NCBI GenBank assembly: GCA_017618715.1
Contig: JAFZTS010000054.1
Coordinates: 1-64,000 of the forward strand
Length of the DNA: 64,000 nucleotides
DNA from: Bacteroidales bacterium
GTDB taxonomy: Bacteria > Bacteroidota > Bacteroidia > Bacteroidales > UBA3663
Reading direction: 5' to 3'
Below, piece after piece: positions 35,706 to 44,390 of the stretch (its first letter is position 1; the number at the start of each line of letters is the position of its first letter). The notes under the pieces were generated by a model. That model ran no database searches. It saw nothing but the letters and a program-made list of their open reading frames with translations, and was not told the DNA's origin. A program made the translations under genes and the position numbers.

Positions 35706-35736
35706 AGTATAAGTGTGTTAAGAATCTATCGGTGTG

Positions 35737-36819
35737 TTAGAGGAGCGTTATTTCTCCTGCGATGTTCTGGAGCATCAGCCTTTCGATCTCCGTCTGGCTG
35801 TAACCCTGGCCGATGAGGAACATGAGCTTGACGACGGTCGCCTCTGTGGTCATATCTCTCGACCCGATGACGCCCGCTTTGCTGAGCTGATTTCCCGTTT
35901 CATAGATGCCCATCTCGACCGAACCGCCCAGACATTGCGATACGTTGATGATGACGATGCCTCGCTTGACGGCATTGTGGAGTGCATGTAGGAACCATTC
36001 GTAGGTCATGGCATTGCCTGCTCCGTAGGTCTCGAGAACTACGCCACGCAAGGAGGGGATATTCAGAATGCCTTCGATGGTCTTCTGGGTTATGCCAGGG
36101 AAAAGCCGCAGCACTACTACGTCGGCTCCCATCTTGTAGAATGGCTTGACCTGGCCTTCGTTGGTGATGTGGTTGATGTGGTGATGTGCCCAGGTGATGT
36201 GCACACCCACACGTGCCAAGGGGGGATAGTTGGGCGAAGTGAAAGCGTTAAACTCTTCGCTCGACAATTTCTTGGCACGGTTACCTCTGAGCAGCAAACC
36301 CTGGAAATAAATGCACACCTCGGGCACCATGGGCATGCCGATGCGGTCTTTGGCAGCGGCAATCTCGATGCTCGTGATGAGGTTTTCCTTACCGTCGGTA
36401 CGAAGTACGCCGATGGGTAGTTGCGAACCTGTCATTATCACGGGCTTGGTGAGGTTCTGGAGCATATAGCTGAGAGCCGAGGCTGTATAGGCCATCGTGT
36501 CGGTTCCGTGCAGCACCACAAATCCGTCATATTTGTCATAGTTATCGACGATGACGCGTGCCATGTTCGCCCACAGGGTTGGGTTCATGTTCGAGGAATC
36601 CAGCGGTGGGTCGAACTGAATGGTGTTGAAGTTGACCGAGACACTCTGCAACTCAGGGACGTGACTCAGCAGGTGGCTGAAGTCGAGTGGCTCATGAGCC
36701 CCCGTGAGGGGGTTCTGAACCATGCCGATGGTACCACCGGTATAAATGATTAGTACATGTGGTAGCTCTGGCTTAATGGGATTCGACGCGAACGCGTTGT
36801 GTGCGGGGTTGATTAGCAT
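35737..36819 (-). CDS. ansA: Type I (cytosolic) L-asparaginase
   Basis: Hydrolyses asparagine to aspartate and ammonia. The two catalytic threonine motifs are visible: YTGGTIGM near residue 26 and VVLHGTDTMAYTASAL near residue 103. No signal peptide, so cytosolic. The length (360) is usual. The only ATG in the region overlaps the end of mrp by 47 bp; no later in-frame start before TGGTIG fits better, so the overlap is probably real, with translational coupling. BKACE follows 31 bp on, so ansA may be transcribed with that locus. Confidence 0.92.
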   Translation of the reverse strand: MLINPAHNAFASNPIKPELPHVLIIYTGGTIGMVQNPLTGAHEPLDFSHLLSHVPELQSVSVNFNTIQFDPPLDSSNMNPTLWANMARVIVDNYDKYDGFVVLHGTDTMAYTASALSYMLQNLTKPVIMTGSQLPIGVLRTDGKENLITSIEIAAAKDRIGMPMVPEVCIYFQGLLLRGNRAKKLSSEEFNAFTSPNYPPLARVGVHITWAHHHINHITNEGQVKPFYKMGADVVVLRLFPGITQKTIEGILNIPSLRGVVLETYGAGNAMTYEWFLHALHNAVKRGIVIINVSQCLGGSVEMGIYETGNQLSKAGVIGSRDMTTEATVVKLMFLIGQGYSQTEIERLMLQNIAGEITLL

Positions 36820-37885
36820 TGCGTAGATTCGTCTGGGTTACTACTGATTGAGCTAAGCTGAGGAATGTCTGACCTACCATCGAATCGTAGTTCATGACGA
36901 TGGGTGTGCCTCCATCGCCGTTTTCGCAAATGCTCTGCACAATTGGTATCTGTGCGAGCAATGGCAGTCCTGTCTCTTCGCTCAGTCGCTTGACGCCCTC
37001 TTTGCCGAAGAGGTAGTATTTGTTCTGAGGCAGTTCGGCCGGCGTGAACCATGCCATATTCTCCACGAGTCCAAGCACGGGAACGTTGATCTTATCGTTC
37101 TGGAACATGTCGATGCCCTTGCGGCAATCGGCCAAAGCGACTTCTTGCGGAGTGCTGACAACGACAGCTCCGGTCAGGCCGAGAGTCTGCACGATGGTCA
37201 GGTGTATGTCGCTCGTTCCGGGAGGAAGGTCGATGAGGAAATAGTCCAACTCGCCCCAATCGGCATCGCCAATGAACTGTTTGATGGCCGAACCTGCCAT
37301 CGAGCCACGCCAGATGGTGGCCGAATTGGGATCAATGAAGAAACCTACCGAAAGGATCTTTACGCCATATTGCTCGGCTGGAACGAGCAGGTCGCGCCCA
37401 TCCTTCTGAATGGCGTATGCCTGGAAGTTGTCGAGGCCGAACATTTTGGGTATCGATGGGCCGAAGATATCGGCATCGAGCAGACCCACCTTATAGCCGA
37501 GCATCGAAAGACCTACAGCCAGATTGGCAGCAACGGTGCTCTTTCCCACGCCGCCCTTGCCTGAAGCGATGGCGATGATGTTCTTCACATTGGGCAACAG
37601 CTTGTCAGGCTCTGGCCGTGGAGCCTGTTTCGTCTTCACCTTTATTTCGGGTTCGACTTCCTCGCCCACCATCTGGCAAGCATGCTTGATGTTGGCTTCG
37701 GCAGCGCGAAGCACCGACTTCATAAAGGGGTCGGTCTGCTTGTCAAAGATGAGGCTGAAGGAAATATGCTTCCCTTCGATACGCATATCATCGGCTACCA
37801 TCTCGCTCTCCACGAGGTTCTTCTTGGTGCCAGGATAGATGACCTGTGCGAGGGCATCTAAGATTAGTTTTGGATATAGTGCCAT
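36773..37885 (-). CDS. mrp: Mrp/NBP35-family Fe-S cluster carrier ATPase
   Basis: A cytosolic ParA-like ATPase that carries iron-sulfur clusters to apoproteins. An N-terminal DUF59-like domain (to about residue 95) precedes the deviant Walker A GKGGVGKST at 109-117, then DADIFGPSIPKMFG and DLPPGTSDIHLT. The CxxC pair that binds the cluster in most bacterial Mrp proteins is not present in the usual place; the sequence reads NMAWFTPAELPQNKYYLFG, which I recall as common in Bacteroidetes. Cluster binding may therefore need another site. It overlaps ansA, and trmB is next upstream. Confidence 0.9.
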   Translation of the reverse strand: MALYPKLILDALAQVIYPGTKKNLVESEMVADDMRIEGKHISFSLIFDKQTDPFMKSVLRAAEANIKHACQMVGEEVEPEIKVKTKQAPRPEPDKLLPNVKNIIAIASGKGGVGKSTVAANLAVGLSMLGYKVGLLDADIFGPSIPKMFGLDNFQAYAIQKDGRDLLVPAEQYGVKILSVGFFIDPNSATIWRGSMAGSAIKQFIGDADWGELDYFLIDLPPGTSDIHLTIVQTLGLTGAVVVSTPQEVALADCRKGIDMFQNDKINVPVLGLVENMAWFTPAELPQNKYYLFGKEGVKRLSEETGLPLLAQIPIVQSICENGDGGTPIVMNYDSMVGQTFLSLAQSVVTQTNLRNANQPRTQRVRVESH

Positions 37886-37897
37886 TTATTTTGTTTT

Positions 37898-37950
37898 TCT
37901 GATTACTCGGAGTACTCCGATTATTCCGATGACTCGGAAATTCCGATCAC
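37898..37950. repeat. 9-bp array, class N1, containing the trmB stop codon
   Basis: Six units (one of 8 bp, five of 9 bp) from TCTGATTAC to TCCGATCAC. The last includes the trmB stop (TGA on the minus strand at 37947-37949), and a 14-bp palindrome TCGGAGTACTCCGA stands in the middle. Confidence 0.8.
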
Positions 37951-38762
37951 ACATGCTGCTCCAGCGAGCTGCGTTTGTCGCGATTATACGAACGATAGTC
38001 GTCCAAGGGTATTTCGACATCGGGTTCCACCCAATTGATATCGGGTTGCAGGCGAAGGAGCATATACTTGATGTCTTTGCCTCGGGCAATCCATTGCTTT
38101 TCGTAGGCGGTCTGGATGGTGCGGAGGGCTTCCCAATCGATGAAACCTTGGAGATCGGAGTTATCGGAGGATTCGGAATTGTCGGAGGAGAGGTCAAATG
38201 CGTACAGGTCGCGTGTTGAGGCCAACACCTCTAGGTGGTTGTCGCGCGCCATCTCTTCGGTATAGGTGAAGAGGAAGTTCGAGTCGCACTTCAAGTGAAT
38301 CAATCCACCGGGTTGCATGATGTGGGAATAACGATTCATGAACCGCGTGCAGGTGAGGCGCTTGTTGACCTTCTTCATCTGCGGGTCACAGAAGGTGATC
38401 CAAATCTCCGACACTTCATTTGGTGCGAAGAACTGCTCGATGAGTTCAATATGTGTGCGCACAAAAGCCACATTCGAAAGCTCCTCCTTCAGTGCAGCCG
38501 TGGCGCCCGTCCACATGCGTGCTCCCTTGATGTCGATACCGATGAAGTTCTTGTCACGATAGCGCCGAGCTAGCCCCACCGTATATTCGCCCTTGCCGCA
38601 TCCCAGTTCGAGAACGATGGGATGCTGGTTGTGGAAGTATTCTTCGTGCCAACGTCCTCTGAGTGGGAAACCTTTCTCCTGTAATTGTTCGAACGAATAT
38701 TGCAGGCAGTTCGGATAGGTTTCCATGTCGGCGAACTTGGCCAGTTTGTTTTTTGTTGACAT
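37947..38762 (-). CDS. trmB: tRNA (guanine-N7)-methyltransferase with a small repeat insert
   Basis: Methylates G46 of tRNA from S-adenosylmethionine. Marks are VLELGCGKGEYTVGLA for cofactor, NFIGIDIKGARMWTGA, EIWITFCDPQMKK (the PDPW-type motif of the family, here CDPQ), and GGLIHLKCDSNFLFTYT. Before the C-terminal helix pair a stretch of 12 residues made of S-D/E-x triplets (SDNSESSDNSDL) is inserted, encoded by four 9-bp repeats at 38151-38186. The stop codon lies in another 9-bp array. The start MSTKNK is good, preceding the N-terminal helix seen in relatives. Confidence 0.9.
   Translation of the reverse strand: MSTKNKLAKFADMETYPNCLQYSFEQLQEKGFPLRGRWHEEYFHNQHPIVLELGCGKGEYTVGLARRYRDKNFIGIDIKGARMWTGATAALKEELSNVAFVRTHIELIEQFFAPNEVSEIWITFCDPQMKKVNKRLTCTRFMNRYSHIMQPGGLIHLKCDSNFLFTYTEEMARDNHLEVLASTRDLYAFDLSSDNSESSDNSDLQGFIDWEALRTIQTAYEKQWIARGKDIKYMLLRLQPDINWVEPDVEIPLDDYRSYNRDKRSSLEQHV
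38151..38186 (-). repeat. In-frame 9-bp array, class N1, inside trmB
   Basis: Four units on the minus strand (TCCGACAAT, TCCGAATCC, TCCGATAAC, TCCGATCTC), in frame, encoding SDN SES SDN SDL. Confidence 0.75.
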
Positions 38763-38763
38763 T

Positions 38764-40185
38764 TTACAAGCGTAGAATCTGTAATAAGAAGTTCCAGAAC
38801 TTTGCGACGCTCTCTATTTCGACGCTCTCCTGGGGCGAATGCGGGTGATGGATGGTTGGTCCTACCGAAATGATCTGCATATCGGGATAAATCTCGGTGA
38901 TGACGCCACATTCGAGGCCACAATGCACCTTGTCGAGCTTGAGGTTCGGATTGGCGCGAAGTGCTTTCTGCACCATCGGGGCATCCTTCTCGATGTTCCA
39001 AGCGCCATAGCTTGCTGCAAAGTCCACACGGAAGCCTCCAAGCAGGAAGGCCGACTGGATGGCGCTCGCACAGGCACGTTTCCTTTCTTCGTTCATGCTG
39101 CGCACCATGAGCAGCACTTCGGCTTCTCCATCGACCGTGGTCTGGACATGTGCCATGTTCGAACTTGTATCGACATACCCCTCTCCCATCGTCCACACGC
39201 CGTCGTGGCAGGCTTCGATGGCATTCAACAGGTCGTCCTGTATCTCTTCGGGGATGAGTGCGCCGGGCATCGGCACGGCCTTGGCCGTAAAGCTGAGGCC
39301 GGGTTCGCTCTGTCGGTATTCTTCGCGGAAAAGGTCGTTGTAATACTGTACCTCTTCGATTACTTCATCGACGATTTCCTCGGGAACCGTAATCACCGCT
39401 AATGCTTCACGTGGGATGGCATTGCGCAGCGTTCCGCTATTGAAGCTCCCCAGTCGTGCCTCGAAGTTTACGACGATGTGCTTGAGGAAACGATTCATGA
39501 GCTTGCAGGCATTTGCACGGCCAAGGTGGATGTCCATGCCGCTATGTCCTCCTTGCAAGCCTGTGAGGCAAAGCAAGACAGCCGCATCGCCTTCTGGTAT
39601 GTCGGCATCCATCTTGTACTTCAGCGAAGCCGTCATGTTGACCGCCCCAGCACACCCCGTCATCAGCACGCCTTCCTCCTCGCTGTCGAGGTTGATAAGT
39701 TGGCGCGACTTGATCCAATCGGCACTGAGTTTACGAGCGCCTTGCATGCCCGTCACTTCGTTGGCCGTGAACAGGAATTCCAGAGGCATTTGGGCATACT
39801 TTTCGTTCGTATTCTCCGCGTCGATAAGCGCAAGCATGGCAGCCACGCCGATACCATTGTCGGCACCGAGCGTCGTGCCCGTAGCCATCACCTCGTCACC
39901 CACGATTCGAAGCTGCAAGGGGTCCTTGGTGAAGTCAAACTCCACCTCGTTATCCTTCTGCGGGACCATGTCATAATGGGCTTGCAGACAGATTTCGGGA
40001 GTGTCGCCCATCCTTACCAGTATATTGCCAGCTTCATCCACAAGTGTCTCGAATTGGTGTGCCCGTGCCGTATCGACGATGAATTGACACAAGGCATCGA
40101 GGCAACCACTGGGATGTGGAAGCTGCGAAATGTTGACAAATTGTCTCCAGACGGTTTTCGGTTCAAGGTTAGTGATTTGCTTCAT
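38764..40185 (-). CDS. pepD: Aminoacyl-histidine dipeptidase (PepD, M20 family)
   Basis: A cytosolic zinc dipeptidase of 473 residues that splits X-His and other dipeptides. Marks are ISQLPHPSG at the start, the first metal motif CLQAHYDMVPQ, ATGTTLGADNGIGVAAMLAL with a bridging Asp, FTANEVTGMQGARKL with the catalytic Glu, and VHCGLECGVI. The start MKQITNLEPKTVW is chosen; it overlaps the upstream stop by 4 bp (ATGA), whereas the longer frame would run through the flippase-like gene. It fits an operon from mltF to mrp on the minus strand. Confidence 0.92.
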   Translation of the reverse strand: MKQITNLEPKTVWRQFVNISQLPHPSGCLDALCQFIVDTARAHQFETLVDEAGNILVRMGDTPEICLQAHYDMVPQKDNEVEFDFTKDPLQLRIVGDEVMATGTTLGADNGIGVAAMLALIDAENTNEKYAQMPLEFLFTANEVTGMQGARKLSADWIKSRQLINLDSEEEGVLMTGCAGAVNMTASLKYKMDADIPEGDAAVLLCLTGLQGGHSGMDIHLGRANACKLMNRFLKHIVVNFEARLGSFNSGTLRNAIPREALAVITVPEEIVDEVIEEVQYYNDLFREEYRQSEPGLSFTAKAVPMPGALIPEEIQDDLLNAIEACHDGVWTMGEGYVDTSSNMAHVQTTVDGEAEVLLMVRSMNEERKRACASAIQSAFLLGGFRVDFAASYGAWNIEKDAPMVQKALRANPNLKLDKVHCGLECGVITEIYPDMQIISVGPTIHHPHSPQESVEIESVAKFWNFLLQILRL

Positions 40186-41201
40186 GAAGGATTGTTCTTT
40201 TTGAGTGCCACGGCGATAAATGCGTAGAGTCCCATCAGGAGCACGAATGCCTGTTCGATGATCCATGCCACGACGGCAAAAATGATGGCGTGCTGGTTGT
40301 CGATGCCATATTGCAAAAGCGCAAAGATAACCATGGCTTGCCATGCGCCAAGGCCTCCTTGGATGGGCAGAAGTTGCGACATCGTTCCCATAACGAAGAC
40401 CGAAAGGCAGGCCAGGATGCCCAGATGGCTTGTGAAATCGAAGAAGTAGAACTGTGTCAGCGTGTTCAGGAAATAGAAGAACCAGATGAGGGCCGACCAG
40501 CCGATATAGCTCCAGATGTTGGGCAGGTCCTTCAGCGAAAGGAAGCCCTTCCACATATTCTGCCCGATGCTGACAAACTTCTGATAGAAACTCATCCTTT
40601 TAAGCTTGGGCCGGAATATCCAAAGCAGGATAAGCACTACCACCAGCACCACCAGCACCCAAAGCCAAGCGGGAATAGTCGTTGTCGTTTCGGTCTTTAT
40701 CGTCCCTCCTGCCGCCTCAATGGCTTCGGCTTTGCTTCCGTCATCGAAAAAGAATTTGAGCAATACCTTGCCTTCAAGGATTAGGGTGAGCAGGATAATC
40801 GATGCGCTGCAAAGGATGTCGCAGAGACGTTCTGAAAGGATTGTGCCTGCAATGGTCGAGAAAGGCTTGTGGTTATTTTGAGCGATATAATTGCAACGCC
40901 AGAATTCACCCAATCGTGGAAAGACCAGGTTCATGCCGTAATTACCAAAGAAAGAGATGCTCATCTCATGGAGCGAGGGGTTGACACCAACAGTACGTAA
41001 TTGTTGGCGCCAACGAATGCCGCGAAACACATTCGCCATCAATGCGAAGAACCAAGAGATAACGACCCAAGTCCAGTTGATACCGCTTTTGATTGTGTCG
41101 AACAACAATTGCATATCGACCTTCTGGAGAATGAACCAAACAATGCCGATACCAAAGGCCAGGGGCAGCAGGAACTTGATTATTTTTTGTATTTTTCTCA
41201 T
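40182..41201 (-). CDS. YbhN/LPG-synthase-TM-like flippase-type membrane protein
   Basis: A 339-residue inner-membrane protein with about eight helices in the pattern of the lysylphosphatidylglycerol synthase transmembrane (UPF0104/YbhN/AglD) family. Marks are FRGIRWRQQL after the second helix, FFGNYGMNLVFPRLGEFWR with the conserved P-R-x-G-E, GTILSERLCDIL, and the C-terminal PIQGGLGAWQAMVIF. No MprF catalytic domain is attached. Members are proposed to flip or supply lipids; the lipid is not known here. Translation overlaps that of pepD. Confidence 0.85.
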   Translation of the reverse strand: MRKIQKIIKFLLPLAFGIGIVWFILQKVDMQLLFDTIKSGINWTWVVISWFFALMANVFRGIRWRQQLRTVGVNPSLHEMSISFFGNYGMNLVFPRLGEFWRCNYIAQNNHKPFSTIAGTILSERLCDILCSASIILLTLILEGKVLLKFFFDDGSKAEAIEAAGGTIKTETTTTIPAWLWVLVVLVVVLILLWIFRPKLKRMSFYQKFVSIGQNMWKGFLSLKDLPNIWSYIGWSALIWFFYFLNTLTQFYFFDFTSHLGILACLSVFVMGTMSQLLPIQGGLGAWQAMVIFALLQYGIDNQHAIIFAVVAWIIEQAFVLLMGLYAFIAVALKKNNPS

Positions 41202-41210
41202 GCTGAACCG

Positions 41211-42728
41211 TTAGTCTTTTGGAACCTTCTGACTGAATGCGTGATAGGCACCCATTACCTGGTTGACATAGTTGATGGTAAAGGCACCGTTGAACTTGCC
41301 TTGTTTTACTACCGACATACGGTAGTATTGCGGGTCGGCTTTCAGACGCAGGCAATGCTCGACGTTGTTGGGCCATACGTTGGCCTTGTATCCCAACGTT
41401 TCAGCCAGTCGGATTGCATCATATACGTGGGCAATGCCGGCATTGTAGCCAGCCAGCGATAAACACATCAGGTCTTCATCCGAAACACCTGGGACACGCT
41501 TGCGTAATCTGTCGGCAATGCGTATATAAAGTTTGCATGCCAGGTCGATGTTCAATTCTGGATCGAGCACTTCCTCCGGGTCATGTCCGAAGATTCTGGC
41601 CGTTTGCGGCATCAGCTGCATCAGTCCTATGGGACCTTTGGTGGAGATGACGGCATGATTGAAGCGGCTCTCGATATAGGCGATACCAGCCAGCATACGC
41701 CAGTCAAGGTTGTATTCCTTGGCTTTCCGCTTAAAGATATCATCATAAGGCGAGATGGCACCGTCCTTCATCTTGAAGCTGTTTACTATCAGCGGACGCT
41801 TGCGTTTCGTATCTTTCTTGCGTCGGGCAACGATGGTATAATGTGGCGTCTGGCTGTCCAGCTGTTCGGTAGTGATGGAGTCGATTTTGTGTTTCAAGGT
41901 ATCCGACACGTTGGTGACCGCCCAAGCCAGCGAGTCGATGCTGTTGGGGATGGTGTCCGAAACGACGAGCGTGGGATAATAGTCGCGCATAAGTCGAGCC
42001 ACGTTGCAGCGCAGCATAACAGCTTCGGTAAGGCCGACAATCATCGAATCGGTCAGCAATTCCGTATTCAGGCTGTCATTTGGAATCGTGTCGATAACGT
42101 AGGGCCGGAAATCGAAAAGTTTCTGAATCTTTCGGTCTTTATAGATATTCCACTGGTGCGAGCCCTCGATAAGCGACAGTTTGTACTTTGGTAGTTCGGC
42201 CAACATACTGTCGGTAAGGAGCGAATCCTTGTAAGCCTCGGTTTTCAATTTGCGTGCCGACGCAATACATTGTCCATCGGCCCAGCGCGGTCCTGTGGGA
42301 CGGAGGTACCAATAACTCTCCATCACACTATAGGCTATTGGCCAAATAGCTACGTCGGCCGCGCCATAGAAAAGGCTGTCGATAAGGGCTTCCTCGCTTT
42401 TCACGAGCATGATGTTCAGCTTCAAACCCAGCGCTCCGGCCACGGTCTTGGCATTCTCGTACTCGTTTCCGTACCAACGTCCTCGGTATTCGAAAGCCGA
42501 GAAACTGGTTTGTAGTGTTACAACATTCAGCGTGTCCGAGGCCACGATTTCCGACCAGGTGCGCGACTTGGGCGAACGCTCGATTTCGATGACTTCAACC
42601 TTCTGGTTTACCTTGTGCCAAAGGAAACCTACAAGCAAGAACAGTCCAATCGCCAGCACAGTTCGCAGGCGATCGTACAATTTCTCCGATTTCGTTTTGG
42701 GTCGGGTATTACCAGATAGTTTGGTCAC
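41211..42728 (-). CDS. mltF: MltF-like membrane-bound lytic transglycosylase
   Basis: Cuts peptidoglycan strands from the periplasmic side. After a membrane anchor (VLAIGLFLLVGFLWH) there is a periplasmic-binding-protein-like domain (LNVVTLQTSFSAFEYRGRWY to about residue 270), then a linker and a lysozyme-like SLT domain from about 335. Catalytic Glu353 lies in AYIESRFNHAVIST, followed by GLMQLMPQTA and LAGYNAG. Length 505 agrees with MltF. It lies in a chain of minus-strand genes, 9 bp from the flippase-like gene. Confidence 0.88.
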   Translation of the reverse strand: MTKLSGNTRPKTKSEKLYDRLRTVLAIGLFLLVGFLWHKVNQKVEVIEIERSPKSRTWSEIVASDTLNVVTLQTSFSAFEYRGRWYGNEYENAKTVAGALGLKLNIMLVKSEEALIDSLFYGAADVAIWPIAYSVMESYWYLRPTGPRWADGQCIASARKLKTEAYKDSLLTDSMLAELPKYKLSLIEGSHQWNIYKDRKIQKLFDFRPYVIDTIPNDSLNTELLTDSMIVGLTEAVMLRCNVARLMRDYYPTLVVSDTIPNSIDSLAWAVTNVSDTLKHKIDSITTEQLDSQTPHYTIVARRKKDTKRKRPLIVNSFKMKDGAISPYDDIFKRKAKEYNLDWRMLAGIAYIESRFNHAVISTKGPIGLMQLMPQTARIFGHDPEEVLDPELNIDLACKLYIRIADRLRKRVPGVSDEDLMCLSLAGYNAGIAHVYDAIRLAETLGYKANVWPNNVEHCLRLKADPQYYRMSVVKQGKFNGAFTINYVNQVMGAYHAFSQKVPKD

Positions 42729-42732
42729 GGCC

Positions 42733-43344
42733 TTATTTATTGATTAAAAGATGCTGGATGAATTCCTTCAACACATTGATGGCAACGGAATTCGAACCGC
42801 CCTGAGGAACAATCAGGTCGGCATAAGCCTTGGTGGGCTCGATGTGGAGATTGTGCATGGGTTTGATGATCGTCTGGTAGCGATTGATGAGGTCCTCAAT
42901 CGTACGTCCACGTTCAACGACGTCGCGGCGCAGCACGCGAATCAGGCGTTCATCACTATCGGCATCCACGAAGACCTTCATATCGAGGATGGCGCGAATG
43001 GACGGATCAACGAGGGCCATGATGCCTTCGAGGATGATGACCGGACGCGGCTCGATACGCACGGTTTTCGAGAGTCGAGAACATGTAGTGTAATCATAGA
43101 CGGGCTCGTCGATGGCTTTGCCTTCACGCAAAAGGGCAAGGTGTTTGTAGAGCAGCTCCCAATCGAAGGCGCGCGGTTCATCGAAGTTTTGCGCGCGACG
43201 CTGTTCCCACGGCAGGTGCGAACTATCCTTGTAATAACTGTCCTGTGAAACTACTGCAACACTTCCATCAGGAAGACTTTCGATAATCTTGCGGACCACA
43301 GTGGTTTTTCCAGATCCTGTGCCGCCTGCAATACCAATGATCAT
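42733..43344 (-). CDS. udk: Uridine kinase
   Basis: Phosphorylates uridine and cytidine in pyrimidine salvage. P-loop GGTGSGKTT at residues 6-14, SQDSYYKDSSHLPWEQRRAQ, the NFDEPRAFDW motif, IILEGIMALVDP, and DSDERLIRVLRRDVVERGR are all typical. 203 residues is standard. The start MIIGIAGG is selected; an in-frame ATG 21 bases upstream gives an unlikely extension. Four bases separate its stop from mltF. Confidence 0.95.
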   Translation of the reverse strand: MIIGIAGGTGSGKTTVVRKIIESLPDGSVAVVSQDSYYKDSSHLPWEQRRAQNFDEPRAFDWELLYKHLALLREGKAIDEPVYDYTTCSRLSKTVRIEPRPVIILEGIMALVDPSIRAILDMKVFVDADSDERLIRVLRRDVVERGRTIEDLINRYQTIIKPMHNLHIEPTKAYADLIVPQGGSNSVAINVLKEFIQHLLINK

Positions 43345-43362
43345 GATACTATATTTTTGGGG

Positions 43363-43370
43363 CAAATTTA
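43363..43370 (-). promoter_or_regulatory. -7 element TAAATTTG upstream of udk
   Basis: On the minus strand TAAATTTG matches TAnnTTTG, 19 bp before the start. The -33 part is unclear. Confidence 0.4.
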
Positions 43371-43431
43371 TAAAAAATCTGTGATATTTCGTTCTTTTTT
43401 ACCCGAAAAAATGCATGTTGACACTAAAATA

Positions 43432-43463
43432 CTTGTTTTTTTGGTGTTTTTACCCTAATTTTG
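43432..43463 (+). promoter_or_regulatory. Promoter of the TrmH-type gene
   Basis: CTTG (43432-43435), 20 bp, TAATTTTG (43456-43463), giving a leader of about 15 bases. Confidence 0.5.
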
Positions 43464-43484
43464 CAGCGTTAAATACACAGTTTG

Positions 43485-44348
43485 ATGCAGATTCTGACAA
43501 AAAACAAAATCAAGGAAATACGCGCTTTGGAGCAACACAAGGGGCGCCGAGAGCAGCATGCATGGCTTGCTGAGGGCAATCGTATGGTGGGTGATCTGCT
43601 GGCTTCCGATGCCTTCGAATGTCGCAAATTAGTGGCTACCCGCTCGTGGTGGGAAAGCCATCCTGAGTATGCCGAAAAGGCCGAGGAATGCTACGAAGTG
43701 ACGAGCGCCGAGATGCAACGCGTTTCCCTCCTTCAAGCTCCCCAAGACGTCCTCGCCGTCTTCGACATGACTCGGAAAGATGCCACCTCTTCCGAGACCT
43801 CGGAATACTCAGAATCCTCCGAGTACTCTGAATATTCCGATTACTCCGATTACTCCGAGAATTCTGATCACTCTGAGCCCTCTACCACTCTCTCCCTCCT
43901 CCTCGACGAGGTGCAAGACCCGGGCAATCTCGGCACAATCATCCGTACCGCCGATTGGTTCGGTGTGCGCGACATCTATTGTGCACCCGGCACGGCTGAC
44001 TGTTTCAATGCGAAAGTAGTGCAAGCTACGATGAGTGCGCTTGCCCGTGTGCGTGTGCATTATTTCACATCGAAGGACGATGTTTGCGATTGGCTCCGTC
44101 ATTGTCAATGTCCCATCTATGGCACCTTCCTCGAAGGAGAGAACTTCTACGCCTCACAGCTTCAGACACCCGCTGTCCTCGTCATGGGCAACGAGGGGCG
44201 CGGCATCTCGTCCGAAGTGGCTGCCCTGGTCACCCACAAGCTGCTCATCCCCCACTTCTCCTCTGATGGCCAGCACGTCGAATCCCTCAATGTCAGCGTT
44301 GCCACCGCCATCTGCCTGAGCGAGTTGAGGCGGAAATTATCTGTGTGA
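43485..44348 (+). CDS. TrmH/SpoU-family RNA 2'-O-methyltransferase with a 30-residue repeat insert
   Basis: Methylates a ribose 2'-OH in rRNA or tRNA; the target site is not clear. The N-terminal substrate-binding domain (KNKIKEIRALEQHKGRREQH, LAEGNRMV) and the C-terminal SPOUT knot (LLDEVQDPGNLGTIIRTADW, VVQATMSALARV, VLVMGNEGRGIS, HVESLNVSVATAICLSE) are complete. Between them, residues 103-132 consist only of S-D/E-x triplets, coded by ten perfect-length 9-bp repeats at 43791-43880. The linker in relatives is usually short. ATG at 43485 is preferred over the TTG directly before it. 287 residues including the insert. Confidence 0.9.
   Translation: MQILTKNKIKEIRALEQHKGRREQHAWLAEGNRMVGDLLASDAFECRKLVATRSWWESHPEYAEKAEECYEVTSAEMQRVSLLQAPQDVLAVFDMTRKDATSSETSEYSESSEYSEYSDYSDYSENSDHSEPSTTLSLLLDEVQDPGNLGTIIRTADWFGVRDIYCAPGTADCFNAKVVQATMSALARVRVHYFTSKDDVCDWLRHCQCPIYGTFLEGENFYASQLQTPAVLVMGNEGRGISSEVAALVTHKLLIPHFSSDGQHVESLNVSVATAICLSELRRKLSV
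43791..43880 (+). repeat. In-frame 9-bp array, class N1 (x10), inside the TrmH gene
   Basis: Ten uninterrupted units such as TCCGAGTAC and TCCGATTAC, 90 bp, with codon phase kept, encoding triplets SEY, SDY, SES, SEN, SDH. Confidence 0.9.
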
Positions 44349-44390
44349 ATCTGAGTAAATCTGTGACCTTAAAACCTACCTCTGTTAACC

